Positions 25,782 through 36,847 are shown, numbered from the stretch's first letter. The stretch is 64,000 nucleotides of DNA from Vibrio zhugei (GCF_003716875.1 NZ_CP033078.1:186001-250000), one strand, 5' to 3'. Numbers and translations: made by a program. The notes: generated by a model from the letters alone, not told the origin.

Positions 25782-27122
25782 TTACAAGCCTAGCTTCTTC
25801 TCTAAATAATGGATGTTAGTACCGCCACGTTGGAAGTGTTCATCCAACATGATGGATTGTTGTAATGAGATATTGGTTTTAATCCCTTCAACAATCATTT
25901 CGTTCAGTGCATTACGCATACGAACGATAGCAACATCGCGATTTTCACCGTAAGTGATCAACTTACCAATCATTGAGTCGTAGTACGGTGGAACCGTGTA
26001 ACCAGAGTAAATATGAGATTCCCAACGAACGCCCATACCGCCTGGAGAGTGGAATATTTCAATTTTACCTGGAGAGGGTAGGAAACGTTCTGGATCTTCC
26101 GCGTTAATACGACACTCGACAGCGTGGCCACGAATCTTAATATCATCTTGAGTAAATGACAAAGGTTGACCGGCTGCAATGCGCAATTGTTCTTTAATGA
26201 TATCCACACCAGTCACCATTTCAGTCACTGGGTGCTCGACTTGAACACGAGTATTCATTTCGATAAAGAAGAATTCACCATTTTCGTACAAGAATTCGAA
26301 TGTACCGGCACCGCGGTAGCCGATTTCGATACAAGCACGCGTACAACGTTCACCGATGTATTTACGCATTTCATCAGTGATACCCGGTGCTGGCGCTTCT
26401 TCCACAACTTTTTGGTGACGACGTTGCATTGAGCAATCACGTTCACCTAGGTGAATCGCGTTACCTTGACCGTCAGCTAATACTTGAACTTCCACGTGGC
26501 GTGGGTTTTCAAGGTATTTTTCCATGTATACGATATCGTTATCAAAAGCGGCTTTCGCTTCAGCACGAGTCATATCAATGGCTTCAATTAGGTCTTCTTC
26601 ACGACGTACAACGCGCATACCACGACCACCGCCGCCACCAGAGGCTTTGATGATGACAGGGTAGCCGATACGCTTACCGTGTGCTTTGTTTTTCGCAGCG
26701 TCATTGTCTAGTGGGCCATCTGAACCCGGAACACAAGGCACGCCAGAGCGTTTCATCGCATTGATTGCCGACACTTTGTCGCCCATCATGCGGATGGTTT
26801 CTGCACGTGGACCGATAAAGGTGAAACCGGATTGTTCCACTTGCTCTGCAAAATCCGCGTTTTCAGATAAGAAACCGTAGCCTGGGTGAATCGCGACTGC
26901 GCCACTGACTTCTGCAGCTGAGATCAAGCGCGGAATATTTAAGTAGCTATCGATACTGCGTGCTGAACCGATACAAATGGTTTCGTCTGCGAGCAGTACG
27001 TGCTTAAGATCGCGGTCAGCGGTTGAGTGTACGGCGACTGTCTTAATACCGAGTTCTTTACAGGCGCGAAGAATACGTAGTGCGATCTCGCCTCGGTTAG
27101 CGATGACAATTTTGTCTAACAT
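25782..27122 (-). CDS. accC: Biotin carboxylase subunit of acetyl-CoA carboxylase
   Basis: A 446-residue ATP-grasp enzyme that carboxylates biotin on AccB, the first half of the malonyl-CoA-forming reaction. Signatures: [20 protein letters not shown], the Gly-rich ATP loop [14 protein letters not shown] near 160, [15 protein letters not shown], and [16 protein letters not shown] with the metal ligands. Length equals E. coli AccC (449) closely. 14 bp after accB: the conserved accBC operon. Confidence 0.98.
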   Translation of the reverse strand: MLDKIVIANRGEIALRILRACKELGIKTVAVHSTADRDLKHVLLADETICIGSARSIDSYLNIPRLISAAEVSGAVAIHPGYGFLSENADFAEQVEQSGFTFIGPRAETIRMMGDKVSAINAMKRSGVPCVPGSDGPLDNDAAKNKAHGKRIGYPVIIKASGGGGGRGMRVVRREEDLIEAIDMTRAEAKAAFDNDIVYMEKYLENPRHVEVQVLADGQGNAIHLGERDCSMQRRHQKVVEEAPAPGITDEMRKYIGERCTRACIEIGYRGAGTFEFLYENGEFFFIEMNTRVQVEHPVTEMVTGVDIIKEQLRIAAGQPLSFTQDDIKIRGHAVECRINAEDPERFLPSPGKIEIFHSPGGMGVRWESHIYSGYTVPPYYDSMIGKLITYGENRDVAIVRMRNALNEMIVEGIKTNISLQQSIMLDEHFQRGGTNIHYLEKKLGL

Positions 27123-27136
27123 AGGGACAGCCTCGC

Positions 27137-27589
27137 TTACTCGATGATGATGAGTGGCTGATCAAATTCGACCGGTTGACCATCTTCAAGTAGAACTGCT
27201 GTCACAACGCCCGCTTTATCCGCTTCGATTTGGTTCATCATTTTCATCGCTTCAACGATACATAGTGTGTCACCAACGTTAACGCTTTGACCCACAGTGA
27301 CAAATGGGCTTGCATCAGGGCTTGGTGCGCCGTAGAAGGTACCGACCATTGGAGAAAGCACTTGGTGACCAGCAGGTTGAGCGGCTGGCGCAGGCGTCGC
27401 AGCAGGTTGAGCTGCAGGTGCAGCTTGAGCCACTGGTGCTGGCGCAGGAGCGGCGGTGTAATGTACAGGCGCAGGTGCTGCTGTGTTACGGCTGATTCGT
27501 ACTGATTCTTCGCCTTCAGAAATTTCTAGCTCAGCAACGCCAGATTCTTCAACGAGTTCAATAAGCTTCTTGATTTTACGAATATCCAT
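27137..27589 (-). CDS. accB: Biotin carboxyl carrier protein
   Basis: A 150-residue carrier subunit of acetyl-CoA carboxylase. N-terminal helix [18 protein letters not shown], an Ala/Pro-rich flexible linker (about 38-70), and the biotinyl domain with the biotin-accepting Lys in EAMKMMN. The longest frame runs to 27718 inside aroQ; the family start [12 protein letters not shown] at 27589 has AAAGAGAAAGAAAC upstream. The linker is coded by repetitive GCT/GCA/CCA triplets. Confidence 0.97.
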   Translation of the reverse strand: MDIRKIKKLIELVEESGVAELEISEGEESVRISRNTAAPAPVHYTAAPAPAPVAQAAPAAQPAATPAPAAQPAGHQVLSPMVGTFYGAPSPDASPFVTVGQSVNVGDTLCIVEAMKMMNQIEADKAGVVTAVLLEDGQPVEFDQPLIIIE

Positions 27590-27648
27590 TGTTTCTTTCT
27601 CTTTATCTGTGTGTAAGACAGTGCCATGTGGCACTGCAGAGTGATTCT

Positions 27649-28098
27649 TTACTTTGCTTGCAGAGTGTTGATGGCTGCAGACAAAGCGAATTGGTAGCCC
27701 TGTGCGCCTAATCCACAAATCACCCCTTGAGCCTTATCAGACAAGTAGGAGTGATGACGGAACGCTTCACGTGCATGTATATTAGAAAGATGCACTTCAA
27801 TAAACGGAATGTTAACCCCAAGTAGTGCATCACGCAGTGCCACACTGGTATGTGTAAACGCTGCCGGATTGATAATGATAAAGTCTACTTGACCGTAAGC
27901 ATTGTGAATCGCCTCGAGCAATTCGTACTCACGGTTTGATTGAAGGTGCTCGAGCTCTATGCCTGCTTGATCCGCTTGGTCACGTAATTGTGTGACAATG
28001 TGCTCGAGTGTCGCTGAGCCATAATGAGCGGGTTCTCGTAAACCTAATAAATTTAGGTTTGGTCCATTGAGTACAAGAATGCGTAATTTTGCAGTCAT
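27649..28098 (-). CDS. aroQ: Type II 3-dehydroquinate dehydratase
   Basis: A 149-residue enzyme converting 3-dehydroquinate to 3-dehydroshikimate (shikimate pathway), a dodecamer of flavodoxin-like subunits. Motifs: [17 protein letters not shown] (Arg and Tyr of the active-site loop), [30 protein letters not shown], and the [15 protein letters not shown] segment with catalytic His. First gene of aroQ-accB-accC, the common vibrio arrangement. An 11-bp inverted repeat lies ~55-90 bp upstream. Confidence 0.97.
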   Translation of the reverse strand: MTAKLRILVLNGPNLNLLGLREPAHYGSATLEHIVTQLRDQADQAGIELEHLQSNREYELLEAIHNAYGQVDFIIINPAAFTHTSVALRDALLGVNIPFIEVHLSNIHAREAFRHHSYLSDKAQGVICGLGAQGYQFALSAAINTLQAK

Positions 28099-28431
28099 TG
28101 TGCAGTTATCTTCCTATATAGTCGCTGGAACGTAAACTATACCTTTATAAGTGTAGTTTTGACGCCAATTTTTTGTCAAAACTACGCCGTCTTTCAAAAG
28201 TTGACCATGATTATAGCTAATTCACAGCAAATGGCAGCAATTTACTGGTCTAATGACATAGTTTATTTCTAAATGAGTAAAATTAACACCCTAATTCATT
28301 TAGCGACCATTCTTCATGTTTCTTGATAGGACAATGAATATCACACCGTAAAAACGTGATAGTGGATGTAGCAAGAAGGCACGAAATACGAACGTATTTC
28401 GTGCGGTTTGACGAAAAAATGAGGCATGCTC
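28099..28431. other. aroQ-acs intergenic region with inverted repeats
   Basis: About 330 bp. GTAGTTTTGAC (28153-28163) and GTCAAAACTAC (28175-28185) form a perfect 11-bp inverted repeat upstream of aroQ, either a regulator site or a hairpin. GCACGAAATACG (28379-28390) and CGTATTTCGTGC (28393-28404) form a perfect 12-bp palindrome 30 bp after acs, acting as probable acs terminator though its U tract is poor. No gene seen. Confidence 0.6.
28379..28404 (-). terminator. Palindrome downstream of acs, probable terminator
   Basis: Perfect 12-bp palindromic arms separated by AA, ~30 bp past the acs stop on the minus strand. The following bases on that strand are C/T-mixed (CTTCTTGCT), so intrinsic termination is plausible but not ideal. 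Confidence 0.55.
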
Positions 28432-30381
28432 TTATTGGTAGAGCGCTTTCTCAGACATCAGCGTATCAACTACGCTAGGATCGGCCAAGGTTGAAGTATC
28501 GCCAAGATTGCCCGTATCACCTGTCGCAATTTTACGTAAAATACGACGCATGATTTTTCCTGAGCGTGTTTTGGGTAAGGCATCAGTCCAGTGCATGATA
28601 TCCGGTGTCGCGATGGCCCCGATTTCTTTGCGCACCCAATCTTTGACTTCTTTATGTAGGTTTGCGTCAGGATACACACCGTCATTTAAGGTGATATAAG
28701 CATAAATCGCTTGGCCCTTGATGTCGTGAGGCACGCCAACAACCGCAGCTTCCGCGATTTTATCAAAAGCCACTAAAGCGGATTCAATTTCTGCGGTGCC
28801 CATACGGTGACCGGAGACGTTTAGCACATCATCGACACGTCCGGTGATCCAGTAATACCCATCTTCATCTCGTTTGGCGCCATCACCAGTACAGTACATT
28901 CCTTTAAAGGTTGAAAAGTAGGTCTGTTCAAATCGGTCATGATCGCCATAGATAGAGCGCATTTGGCCGGGCCATGAGTCAAGAATGACTAAGTTCCCTT
29001 CGGCTTCGCCTTCAAGAAGCTGCCCACTGTTGTCGACGAGCCCCGGTTGTACTCCAAAGAACGGGCGAGTAGCGGAGCCTGGTTTTAAGGCCGTCGCGCC
29101 GGGTAACGGCGTAATTAAAATGCCGCCGGTTTCCGTTTGCCACCAAGAATCCACGATCGGGCAATTGCCATTACCAATGGCGTGATAGTACCACTCCCAT
29201 GCTTCTGGATTGATGGGCTCACCGACCGACCCCATGACACGTAAGCTCGACCGTTGCGTGCCTTGCACCGCTTCATCGCCTCTTGCCATCAAGGCACGAA
29301 TCGCGGTTGGCGCGGTATACAGTAGCGAGACTTGATGTTTATCTATTACCTCACTCATACGGCGCGAGCTGGGGTAATTGGGAACCCCTTCAAACATAAT
29401 GGTGGTGGCTCCGTTTGCAAGGGGACCGTAAACCAAATACGTGTGTCCGGTGATCCAACCCACATCGGCGGTACACCAATAGACATCGCTTTTTTGGTAA
29501 TCAAAGACGTATTTAAACGTCATTGCGGCATAGACTAAGTAGCCGCCGGTGGTGTGCAAGACCCCTTTCGGTTTGCCTGTCGAGCCGGAGGTGTAGAGAA
29601 TAAATAGCGGATCTTCGGCGTTCATGGCTTCTGGAGGACAGTCGTCGGAGACTTGAGCTACGCTGTCGTGCCACCACACATCGCGCTCTGTATGCCAAGC
29701 GATATCAGCGCCAGTCCGTTTGAAGACAATTACGCTGTCGATGATATTCGTCTCTGGGTGAGTAAGCGCATCGTCGACATTCTTTTTCAATGGCACCGTG
29801 CGGCCTGCGCGGACCCCTTCGTCTGCGGTCACCAAGACTTTGGCTTGTGAGTCAATGATACGTCCCGCGAGTGCATCGGGAGAGAAACCACCAAAGACAA
29901 CGGTATGCACCGCGCCAATACGAGTACACGCCAGCATGGCAACGGCGGCTTCCGGTACCATGGGCATATATAAACAGACGACATCGCCTTTTTTGACCCC
30001 TTGCGCTTTGAGAGCATTGGCGAAACGACACACACGCTGGTGCAGTTCATTAAAGGTGATCTTGGCATCATCGTTTGGATCGTCGCCTTCCCAAATGATC
30101 GCGATGTCGTCACCGTGATCGGCGAGGTGACGATCGATACAGTTGGCTGACACGTTCAGGGTTCCGTCACCAAACCAGCGGATGTCGACATGTCCAGTAT
30201 CAAATGATGTCTGTTTGACTTGAGTGAATGGTGTGATCCAATCGATTATTTTGCCGTGTTGTGACCAGAAGGCATCAGGATCATTGATCGATTGTTGGTA
30301 CATGGATAAATAGGTTTCGTTGTCGGCATGTGTTGTGTCGGCAATGGTTTGTTTGACAGGGTATAGACGGCTTGAACTCAT
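28432..30381 (-). CDS. acs: Acetyl-CoA synthetase
   Basis: A 649-residue AMP-forming acetate-CoA ligase used in acetate scavenging. ANL-superfamily motifs: [20 protein letters not shown] near 265, [17 protein letters not shown], and the C-terminal [17 protein letters not shown] with the Lys that is acetylated/catalytic. The longest frame starts at 30408; MSSSRLYPV at 30381 has AAGGAGAAGAGTA directly upstream and fits family length. In vibrios acs is controlled by the CrbS/CrbR two-component system; a CrbS-like kinase gene lies 1.6 kb away on the other strand. Confidence 0.96.
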   Translation of the reverse strand: MSSSRLYPVKQTIADTTHADNETYLSMYQQSINDPDAFWSQHGKIIDWITPFTQVKQTSFDTGHVDIRWFGDGTLNVSANCIDRHLADHGDDIAIIWEGDDPNDDAKITFNELHQRVCRFANALKAQGVKKGDVVCLYMPMVPEAAVAMLACTRIGAVHTVVFGGFSPDALAGRIIDSQAKVLVTADEGVRAGRTVPLKKNVDDALTHPETNIIDSVIVFKRTGADIAWHTERDVWWHDSVAQVSDDCPPEAMNAEDPLFILYTSGSTGKPKGVLHTTGGYLVYAAMTFKYVFDYQKSDVYWCTADVGWITGHTYLVYGPLANGATTIMFEGVPNYPSSRRMSEVIDKHQVSLLYTAPTAIRALMARGDEAVQGTQRSSLRVMGSVGEPINPEAWEWYYHAIGNGNCPIVDSWWQTETGGILITPLPGATALKPGSATRPFFGVQPGLVDNSGQLLEGEAEGNLVILDSWPGQMRSIYGDHDRFEQTYFSTFKGMYCTGDGAKRDEDGYYWITGRVDDVLNVSGHRMGTAEIESALVAFDKIAEAAVVGVPHDIKGQAIYAYITLNDGVYPDANLHKEVKDWVRKEIGAIATPDIMHWTDALPKTRSGKIMRRILRKIATGDTGNLGDTSTLADPSVVDTLMSEKALYQ

Positions 30382-30698
30382 TACTCTTCTCCTTGAAACC
30401 TCATTCACTTAACGAATGAACGCGGATAATTCGACCGATAGGTTCTCATAACCATCAGTCAGAGAAAGCGTTTGTACAATTAGACTTTAGGAGTAGGTCT
30501 TTGTATGCCGTGATGGAGGTGGCAAAAATGCGATGATGCGGTGAGGTACTTACGCAGTAATTGAGTGTATCGCAGCAGCATCTGCGCTTGTTTGTTGATA
30601 AAAAGGAAACAAAGCGTCTCGAATAATTCGTTATCATTTGACTAAAGATACAGACATAATAAGCACTTACTGATGCCGTACTAATATAAGGATGTTGT
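30382..30698. other. acs / MFS divergent promoter region
   Basis: About 320 bp between divergent acs and the MFS gene. I see no gene (an 83-codon minus frame is unsupported). It should hold both promoters and the CrbR/CRP-type control of acs, but I could not single out a binding site. TATAAGGATG precedes the MFS start. Confidence 0.4.
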
Positions 30699-31898
30699 AT
30701 GTTCACCGCTTCGCCCTATGGATGGGTTTCCCAATACCTGTTCGGATTTTTCTTCTCTTATGGTGTGTATTTGCCTTTTTGGGCGCTGTGGTTTGAATCT
30801 CAAGGTGTCTCGGCGGCGCATATTGGTACTCTGATTGGTTTAGGGTTTGCCGCCCGTTGTTTAGCCAATGTATTTCTGACGCCTCGCATTCATAAAGTGG
30901 AACATTTGGTCCCCGCACTGCGCTGGTTTGCATTGGCGACTCTTATTTTTGGAACCTTGTATTTCGTTGCCGGAGGGGATTTTTGGCTACTAGCGGTGAT
31001 TACGGTGCTCTTTAATATCACGATGGGCCCGATGATGCCGTTGCCTGATTCTATGGCGAACTATTATGCCAAGCATCAGTTACTCGATTATGGTTCGACC
31101 CGAGTTTGGGGGTCGATTGCGTTTATTGTTGGCTCGACGGCGGTCGGATACCTTGCGGCCAATTGGGGGCATCAGTGGATTTTGTTTTCGTGTTTAGGAG
31201 GCTTGGCAGCGAACTTTATTTTGAGTTTGCGTACGCCTAACCCCGCGCCCAAAACCGAGGGGGAATTTCTCACTCGTCCACGACCCAAGCTGCTGGCATT
31301 ATTACGAGAGTGGTCCATTGTTAAGTTTTTACTGCTGGAAGCGCTTATCCAAGGCAGCCATGCGGCGTATTATTCGATTGGCTCAATTTATTGGAAGCAA
31401 GCGGGGTACTCGGAAGAAACCATCGGCTATTTATGGAGCTTGGGCGTACTCATGGAAGTCATGCTGTTTGCCTTTAGCCGTCGATGGTTTGCCCATGTCC
31501 CCGTCAAAACTTTATTTACCATCGCTGCTTTGGCGGTGGCGGTTCGCTGGGGCTTAGCGGCCATGACCACCGCGTTATTACCGCTGATTGTCATTCAAAT
31601 GCTCCACAGTTTAACGTATGCCTTAGCGCATTTAGCAGGGATGAAATACATCCAAATGGGATCGGAGCATCGCATGGTGGCCATGCAAGCCTTGTATAAC
31701 GCCATTGCTTTAGGGGGCAGTGTGGCGTTGTTGACGATTTTCAGTGGCTGGGCTTTTGAAGAATGGGGTGGACAGGTTTTTTGGGTGATGGCTGCGATGG
31801 GGGTTGCCGCGCTATTCATTCGCTTGGATTTACCAAGATCTCAGTTAGATGAATCTTCCATGATAAAAAGCGAACCTTCCGCACAGAACCTTCGTTAA
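30699..31898 (+). CDS. MFS transporter, HcaT/PPP-family
   Basis: A 399-residue 12-helix permease resembling E. coli HcaT (3-phenylpropionate) and related nucleoside/PPP permeases: N-terminal SQYLFGFFFSYGVYLPFWALWFES, LIGLGFAARCLANVFLTPRI, and LDYGSTRVWGSIAFIVGSTAVG (the R-x-WGSIGF motif of this group). Substrate not readable. Monocistronic with a terminator at 31935-31963. It stands between acs and the sensor kinase gene as in other vibrios. Confidence 0.85.
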   Translation: MFTASPYGWVSQYLFGFFFSYGVYLPFWALWFESQGVSAAHIGTLIGLGFAARCLANVFLTPRIHKVEHLVPALRWFALATLIFGTLYFVAGGDFWLLAVITVLFNITMGPMMPLPDSMANYYAKHQLLDYGSTRVWGSIAFIVGSTAVGYLAANWGHQWILFSCLGGLAANFILSLRTPNPAPKTEGEFLTRPRPKLLALLREWSIVKFLLLEALIQGSHAAYYSIGSIYWKQAGYSEETIGYLWSLGVLMEVMLFAFSRRWFAHVPVKTLFTIAALAVAVRWGLAAMTTALLPLIVIQMLHSLTYALAHLAGMKYIQMGSEHRMVAMQALYNAIALGGSVALLTIFSGWAFEEWGGQVFWVMAAMGVAALFIRLDLPRSQLDESSMIKSEPSAQNLR

Positions 31899-31934
31899 TC
31901 GATTGTTTACCAAGCGTATGTGCGTTTTATTAAA

Positions 31935-31963
31935 AACCTCGCCGTCATCGGTGAGGTTTTTTT
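31935..31963 (+). terminator. MFS gene terminator
   Basis: AACCTCGCC (31935-31943) pairs with GGTGAGGTT (31950-31958), one G-U pair, followed by TTTTT. It ends just before the kinase gene, which therefore needs its own promoter or read-through. Confidence 0.85.
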
Positions 31964-31987
31964 ATGTCGCATAATGGAAGGGAACCC

Positions 31988-33991
31988 ATGCAAGGATGGC
32001 AGAGCATCGTGGTCTTATTTGTCTGTTTCAGTCTGCTCGCTGTGGTAGTGGGGTGGTATACGACGAGACGTACTGGCGGATTACGTCGCCCGTGGCCATG
32101 GAGTCATAGCCATAGAGCGATGGACCCAAGTCGCGTGACGGTGGGTGAACTGGAAGCGCTGACCGCACGGTTTGTTGGCGAGCAACGTGCCCGTGCGGCC
32201 TTTTCGCAATATGATGAGAGCTGTCAACCGTCTATGCCAGCGTCACCAGCGCTGATTGATCATACGGAAAGAGTGCTGGCGGATGTCTTTGGGACGTCTT
32301 CAGCCCGGTTAGTGTTGAACTCGGCGCTGCAAGGATGCCATCTGAATGTCGACGATGTGGCGACCATCGTCGACGAAGCCTCACAATTGTATGATTTTAG
32401 TCGCGGACTATTACAAGGGTCTATTGAGCATATTAGCCAAGGGCTATCCGTTGTCGATAAGCATTTACGTTTGGTGGCTTGGAACCAGCGTTATTTAGAG
32501 TTGTTTGAGTTTCCTCCTGAATTGATTCAGGTGGGGCGGCCGATCGCCGATATCATTCGTTTTAATGCCGAGCACGGCTTCTGTGGTCCGGGGGATGTGG
32601 AAGAGCACGTTAACAAGCGGGTTCGCTTTTTACAGCAAGGCCATCCTCACACCTCCGCTCGGCAACGCCCAGACGGTAAAGTCATCGAGGTGCAAGGCAA
32701 TCCGATGCCCGGAGGCGGTTTCGTGATGAGTTTCAATGATATCACCACCTTTCGGCAGGTTGAGCAACGCTTGAAAGAGGCGAATGAGTACCTTGAAGAG
32801 CGCGTGTTAAGACGCACGCAAGAATTAGAAAATTTGAATAAGCAATTGGTGCAGGCCACACAGCGCGCTGAACACGAATCGCGGTCGAAGTCGCGCTTTT
32901 TGGCCGCGGTGAGTCACGATCTCATGCAGCCGCTCAATGCGGCGCGATTGTTTTCTTCTTCGCTTGCCGATGTGGCTAAGCAAGCGGAGGCATCGCAACT
33001 TGCCCAGCATATTGAGCGTTCCTTGCTGGCGGCAGAGGAGTTGATTAGCGACCTTTTGGATATTTCTCGTTTGGAGTCCGGTCAGCTGGCTGTCCACCCT
33101 CGCGGCTTTTTACTTAATGAGGTGTTACAACCCTTGAATGCGGAGTTTTCCGCATCGGCCCTACAACACGGTATTGAGTTTGTTATGGTCCCGTCGAGTG
33201 TCCGAGTCAAATCCGACCCGAGATTATTGCGCCGAGTGATTCAGAACTTTTTGACCAATGCATTCCGTTATGCCGCCGAGGGCAAAATCGTACTGGGGGT
33301 CCGTCATGTTCCGCAGGGAGTCAGTGTCGAAGTCTGGGATAATGGCATGGGGATAGAGGAAGAGAAACAAGCGGTGATCTTTGATGAGTTTACCCGAGGT
33401 ACGCAGACCCGCAGTGATCAAGGGTTAGGATTAGGGTTGGCGATTTCTAAAGGTATTGCTCAAGTACTGGGACATAAGATTCAGATGCGTTCTTGGCCCG
33501 GCAAAGGCAGTGTGTTTTCTTTGACATTACACCGGGATGACTCGGAAGCCACGTTATCCCCGCCCATGGAGAGGCGAGCCGTGCAAGAGTCGACGCCCTC
33601 TCATGATGTCGCAGGATTGCGGGTTCTGTGCGTTGATAATGATACGACCATCCTAGATGGCATGGCACAATTGCTGTCACGCTGGGGGTGTGAAGTTCGG
33701 GTGGCGACGGACATTGTCAGTAGCTTGCAAGTGTTGGAGCAGTATTGGGTGCCAGATGTGATTTTATCCGACTATCGATTAGAGAATCAGCGTACCGGTT
33801 TGGAAGTCTTACAGCAATTTCGCTTGCGCTTAGGCAGTGGGTTTACCGGTGTCGTGATCAGCGCTGACCGCACGCCGGATATTCTCGATACCGTCGACAC
33901 TCATGGTTTTTCATTCATTGCAAAGCCAGTGAAGCCATTAAAGTTACGTAGCTTACTGATGCAGCATGTGCGCAAAGAGGGGCATGAATAA
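31988..33991 (+). CDS. Hybrid sensor histidine kinase, CrbS-like but lacking the SLC5 domain
   Basis: A 667-residue hybrid kinase: one N-terminal membrane helix (about 5-26), a STAC-like helical region (about 50-140), a PAS domain (about 142-252, ISQGLSVVDKHLRLVAWN), a coiled coil, HisKA with phospho-acceptor His310 (AAVSHDLMQPL), HATPase_c (NFLTNAFRYA, DNGMGI, GLGLGLAISKG) and a receiver domain with Asp near 595 (LSDYRLEN). The order matches the C-terminal two-thirds of CrbS/CbrA kinases, which carry a ~12-TM sodium/solute symporter domain in front; here only one helix remains. ATG 31988 with GAAGGG upstream is preferred over 31964, which overlaps the terminator. Likely role: acetate/acs control via a LuxR-type regulator not in this window. 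Confidence 0.85.
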   Translation: MQGWQSIVVLFVCFSLLAVVVGWYTTRRTGGLRRPWPWSHSHRAMDPSRVTVGELEALTARFVGEQRARAAFSQYDESCQPSMPASPALIDHTERVLADVFGTSSARLVLNSALQGCHLNVDDVATIVDEASQLYDFSRGLLQGSIEHISQGLSVVDKHLRLVAWNQRYLELFEFPPELIQVGRPIADIIRFNAEHGFCGPGDVEEHVNKRVRFLQQGHPHTSARQRPDGKVIEVQGNPMPGGGFVMSFNDITTFRQVEQRLKEANEYLEERVLRRTQELENLNKQLVQATQRAEHESRSKSRFLAAVSHDLMQPLNAARLFSSSLADVAKQAEASQLAQHIERSLLAAEELISDLLDISRLESGQLAVHPRGFLLNEVLQPLNAEFSASALQHGIEFVMVPSSVRVKSDPRLLRRVIQNFLTNAFRYAAEGKIVLGVRHVPQGVSVEVWDNGMGIEEEKQAVIFDEFTRGTQTRSDQGLGLGLAISKGIAQVLGHKIQMRSWPGKGSVFSLTLHRDDSEATLSPPMERRAVQESTPSHDVAGLRVLCVDNDTTILDGMAQLLSRWGCEVRVATDIVSSLQVLEQYWVPDVILSDYRLENQRTGLEVLQQFRLRLGSGFTGVVISADRTPDILDTVDTHGFSFIAKPVKPLKLRSLLMQHVRKEGHE

Positions 33992-34018
33992 AAAACGCCC
34001 TCAATAAGAGAGCGTTTC
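33991..34018. terminator. Convergent terminator kinase / gppA
   Basis: AAAAAACGCCCTC and GAGAGCGTTT form an imperfect stem around AATAA, with A and T tracts on the two sides, between the convergent kinase and gppA genes. Confidence 0.6.
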
Positions 34019-34041
34019 AGTCTATGGCGAGTGAGAAGACG

Positions 34042-35535
34042 CTAATCCGTGTTAATGGTTAACGGCCAGCCAATGTCGCTTTGTCGGTTGGCTTCCAACT
34101 CTAATTCTGCGCGGGTAAGGGGATTACGCTCTAGCCAGTCTTGCGATAGCGTCAGCGTTAAGTTGTCCCCATCAGCGTGGAGAGAGAAATCCGGCATCAA
34201 CGTATGATGGCGGCGATGACTCAATATCACGGCAATCCGCAATAACCGCAAAATACGTTTGGCGCTGCTGGCCGATAACGCATGTTGCTCTGGTAACGAA
34301 GTGAGCTGCTCTCGATAGCGGCGCGCAATTTCACCTAAATAAAATTTTTGCGCGCGGGTATAGCCCGGCAAATCGAGATGTTGCAGTAAATAGGCACTGT
34401 GCTCGCCCCCTTTTTTGAAATCAATACTTAAACCGATTTCATGGAGATGAGCCGCACTGCGTAGCAACATTTCTGCATGAGGCTCTTCTACCCAGTCACT
34501 TCCGCCACATTGCGCCAGTAGATCGCTGGTTAATGCCGCGACTTGTTCGCCATAGGCTTGGTCGAGTTGATAACGGTGTTGGATACTGGTGATCGTTCGG
34601 GCGCGAATATCATTTTGACGTAACCCATCGACCATTTCATAGACCAGACCTTCTCGCAAGGCGCCGCCGGCTAGCGTCATTTCTTCAATGCCAAACGACT
34701 CAAAAATCGCGATTAAGATAGACAAACCACTTGGGAAAACTAAGGCTCTTTCTAAGGTTAAGCCTTCAATCTCCAACTCTTCTAAGTGATCAGACAACAT
34801 CGCTTGTTTTTGAAGGCGCTTAAGTTTTGGTAAGGTGATGACCTCATCCATCCCTTGCGCCAACATGATTTCTTGCAGGGCTTGGACTGTACCACTGGCA
34901 CCGACACAAATATCCCAGCCAAGCTGACAGTACTGTTCCACAATGGGCGACAGTGTCTGCTTGGCCGCTTCGATCGCGTGATCAAAGTTGGTTTGATTCA
35001 ACTCGCGATCTTTAAAATGGCGTTCAAGCCATGTGACACATCCCATTTTCAAACTGGTGAGTGCCTTCGCTTCAAAACCTTCTCCAATAATGAACTCTGT
35101 ACTCGCGCCACCAATATCGACCACTAAACGGCGACCAATTCCTCCCGATGTATGTGCGACACCTTTATAAATTGTCGCCGCTTCCTCTTCGCCTGGAATC
35201 ACATTGATGTCTTGTCCCAGAATCTGATTCGCTTTTTCAAGAAACTCGTTCACATTGGTCGCTGTGCGTAGCGTGGCCGTGCCGACAATACGAATATTCT
35301 CTTGAGGAATATCTTGCAAGCGTTCGGCAAACAGACTTAAACAATCCCAACCTCGTTGCATGGCTTCGTGGCTAAGAGAATTGTCTTCATTGAGTCCCGC
35401 GGCTAGACGAACTTTGCGTTTTATTTTCGCCATAGTTTGCACACTGCCATCGATATGTCTGACGATAAGCATATGAAAACTATTCGATCCTAGATCAATC
35501 GCTGCATAGAGCGGTGAAGAGACATTAGGGCGCAT
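34042..35535 (-). CDS. gppA: Guanosine pentaphosphatase/exopolyphosphatase GppA
   Basis: A 497-residue Ppx/GppA phosphatase of the ASKHA fold that converts pppGpp to ppGpp and may cleave polyphosphate. Motifs: [15 protein letters not shown] at the N-terminus, a phosphate-2 loop [16 protein letters not shown] near 145, and a C-terminal HD-like domain ([14 protein letters not shown]). Position directly after rhlB (7-bp gap) is the conserved rhlB-gppA operon, favouring GppA over Ppx. Confidence 0.93.
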   Translation of the reverse strand: MRPNVSSPLYAAIDLGSNSFHMLIVRHIDGSVQTMAKIKRKVRLAAGLNEDNSLSHEAMQRGWDCLSLFAERLQDIPQENIRIVGTATLRTATNVNEFLEKANQILGQDINVIPGEEEAATIYKGVAHTSGGIGRRLVVDIGGASTEFIIGEGFEAKALTSLKMGCVTWLERHFKDRELNQTNFDHAIEAAKQTLSPIVEQYCQLGWDICVGASGTVQALQEIMLAQGMDEVITLPKLKRLQKQAMLSDHLEELEIEGLTLERALVFPSGLSILIAIFESFGIEEMTLAGGALREGLVYEMVDGLRQNDIRARTITSIQHRYQLDQAYGEQVAALTSDLLAQCGGSDWVEEPHAEMLLRSAAHLHEIGLSIDFKKGGEHSAYLLQHLDLPGYTRAQKFYLGEIARRYREQLTSLPEQHALSASSAKRILRLLRIAVILSHRRHHTLMPDFSLHADGDNLTLTLSQDWLERNPLTRAELELEANRQSDIGWPLTINTD

Positions 35536-35542
35536 GGGTCAG

Positions 35543-36847
35543 TTATGAATCCTTGTTATTGCTCTGACGAGGGCGACGTTGAGGCTTACGCTTATTGTTA
35601 TTGCCTGAACGAGAACCACCCGTATTAGTGCGACGTTGATTGGATTTACGTAGCGTTAATGGCTTAGGTAAATCGGTTAACAGTGCCGTTGGGTCATAGT
35701 CAGAAACGATGATCGAATGTTCAATGGTTTCTTCAATGGCTGGCAGGTTAATGGCGTACTCTTCACACGCAAAGCTAATCGACAGACCGCTTTCGCCAGC
35801 ACGACCAGTACGACCGATGCGGTGAATATAATCTTCACTGTCGTCCGGTAGATCATAGTTAAACACGTGTGTGACCAGAGGAATGTGCAAACCACGCGCA
35901 GCCACATCGGTAGCCACTAAGATGTCGACTTCACCTGCGGTAAATTGCTCAAGGATACGCTCACGTTTTTTCTGCGGGACATCACCGGTGAGTAGGCCAA
36001 CACGGTGTTGATCGGCCGCTAAGTGACCCCATACTTTTTCACATTGGTGTTTGGTATTGGCGAAAACAATCGCACGATCTGGCCATTCTTCTTCAATAAT
36101 GGTTTGTAGAAGTGCCATTTTGTGTTCGTTTGATGGATAGAACAGCTCTTCTTGTACCCGTGCCGCGGTTTTTTGTGCCGGTTCAATCACCACATGTTCT
36201 GGTTCATTCATATGTTCAAATGCCAACTCTTGCACTCGGTAAGAGAGCGTTGCCGAGAATAACATATTGAGGCGATCTTTCGGCTCAGGCATACGACGGA
36301 ACAAAAAGCGAATGTCTTTAATAAAGCCTAAATCAAACATGCGATCCGCTTCATCGAGGACAACCGCTTGGATGTGGTTCAGATTAAAGGCTTTTTGCTT
36401 AAAAAAGTCGATAATACGACCGGTGGTGCCAATCAGAATATCGACGCCAGCGTTGATTTTTTCTAATTGCTTATCGTAGCTTTCGCCACCGTAAGCCAGT
36501 GCCGCTTGAATGCCAGTGCTTTCAATCAGGCCTTCTGCATCGTTGTAAATCTGAATAGCCAACTCACGAGTCGGCGCCATAATAATGGCACGCGGTTGGT
36601 TCGGTTTACGACCTTCGTTCTCCGGTGTAGTCAGTAAGTGGTTGAATGTAGCAGTAAGAAACGCGAGGGTTTTACCAGTCCCTGTTTGGGCCTGGCCTGC
36701 AATGTCTCGGCCGGCGAGCAATACCGGCAACGCCTTGGCTTGGATAGGGGTACAATACTCGAACCCTTTTTTTTCCAATCCTTCAATGACTTGCGGCTGT
36801 AAACCGAAGTCGGCGAACTTGTGCTCTGTGATATGCGTCTTTTTCAT
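35543..36847 (-). CDS. rhlB: ATP-dependent RNA helicase RhlB
   Basis: A 434-residue DEAD-box helicase, the RNA degradosome helicase that feeds RNA to PNPase. Complete motif set: Q motif ([13 protein letters not shown]), [52 protein letters not shown] and HRIGRTGR. C-terminal basic tail rich in Arg/Asn. Divergent from trxA, the arrangement in E. coli and vibrios. Confidence 0.97.
   Translation of the reverse strand: MKKTHITEHKFADFGLQPQVIEGLEKKGFEYCTPIQAKALPVLLAGRDIAGQAQTGTGKTLAFLTATFNHLLTTPENEGRKPNQPRAIIMAPTRELAIQIYNDAEGLIESTGIQAALAYGGESYDKQLEKINAGVDILIGTTGRIIDFFKQKAFNLNHIQAVVLDEADRMFDLGFIKDIRFLFRRMPEPKDRLNMLFSATLSYRVQELAFEHMNEPEHVVIEPAQKTAARVQEELFYPSNEHKMALLQTIIEEEWPDRAIVFANTKHQCEKVWGHLAADQHRVGLLTGDVPQKKRERILEQFTAGEVDILVATDVAARGLHIPLVTHVFNYDLPDDSEDYIHRIGRTGRAGESGLSISFACEEYAINLPAIEETIEHSIIVSDYDPTALLTDLPKPLTLRKSNQRRTNTGGSRSGNNNKRKPQRRPRQSNNKDS

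Noticed and set aside
26255..26650. Plus-strand frames of 60-90 codons antisense to accC
   Set aside because: Shadows of accC, whose family match is full length; no independent signals.
31964..31987. Upstream ATG for the hybrid kinase (eight extra residues)
   Set aside because: It abuts the terminator of the preceding gene, while ATG 31988 has a proper GAAGGG site.
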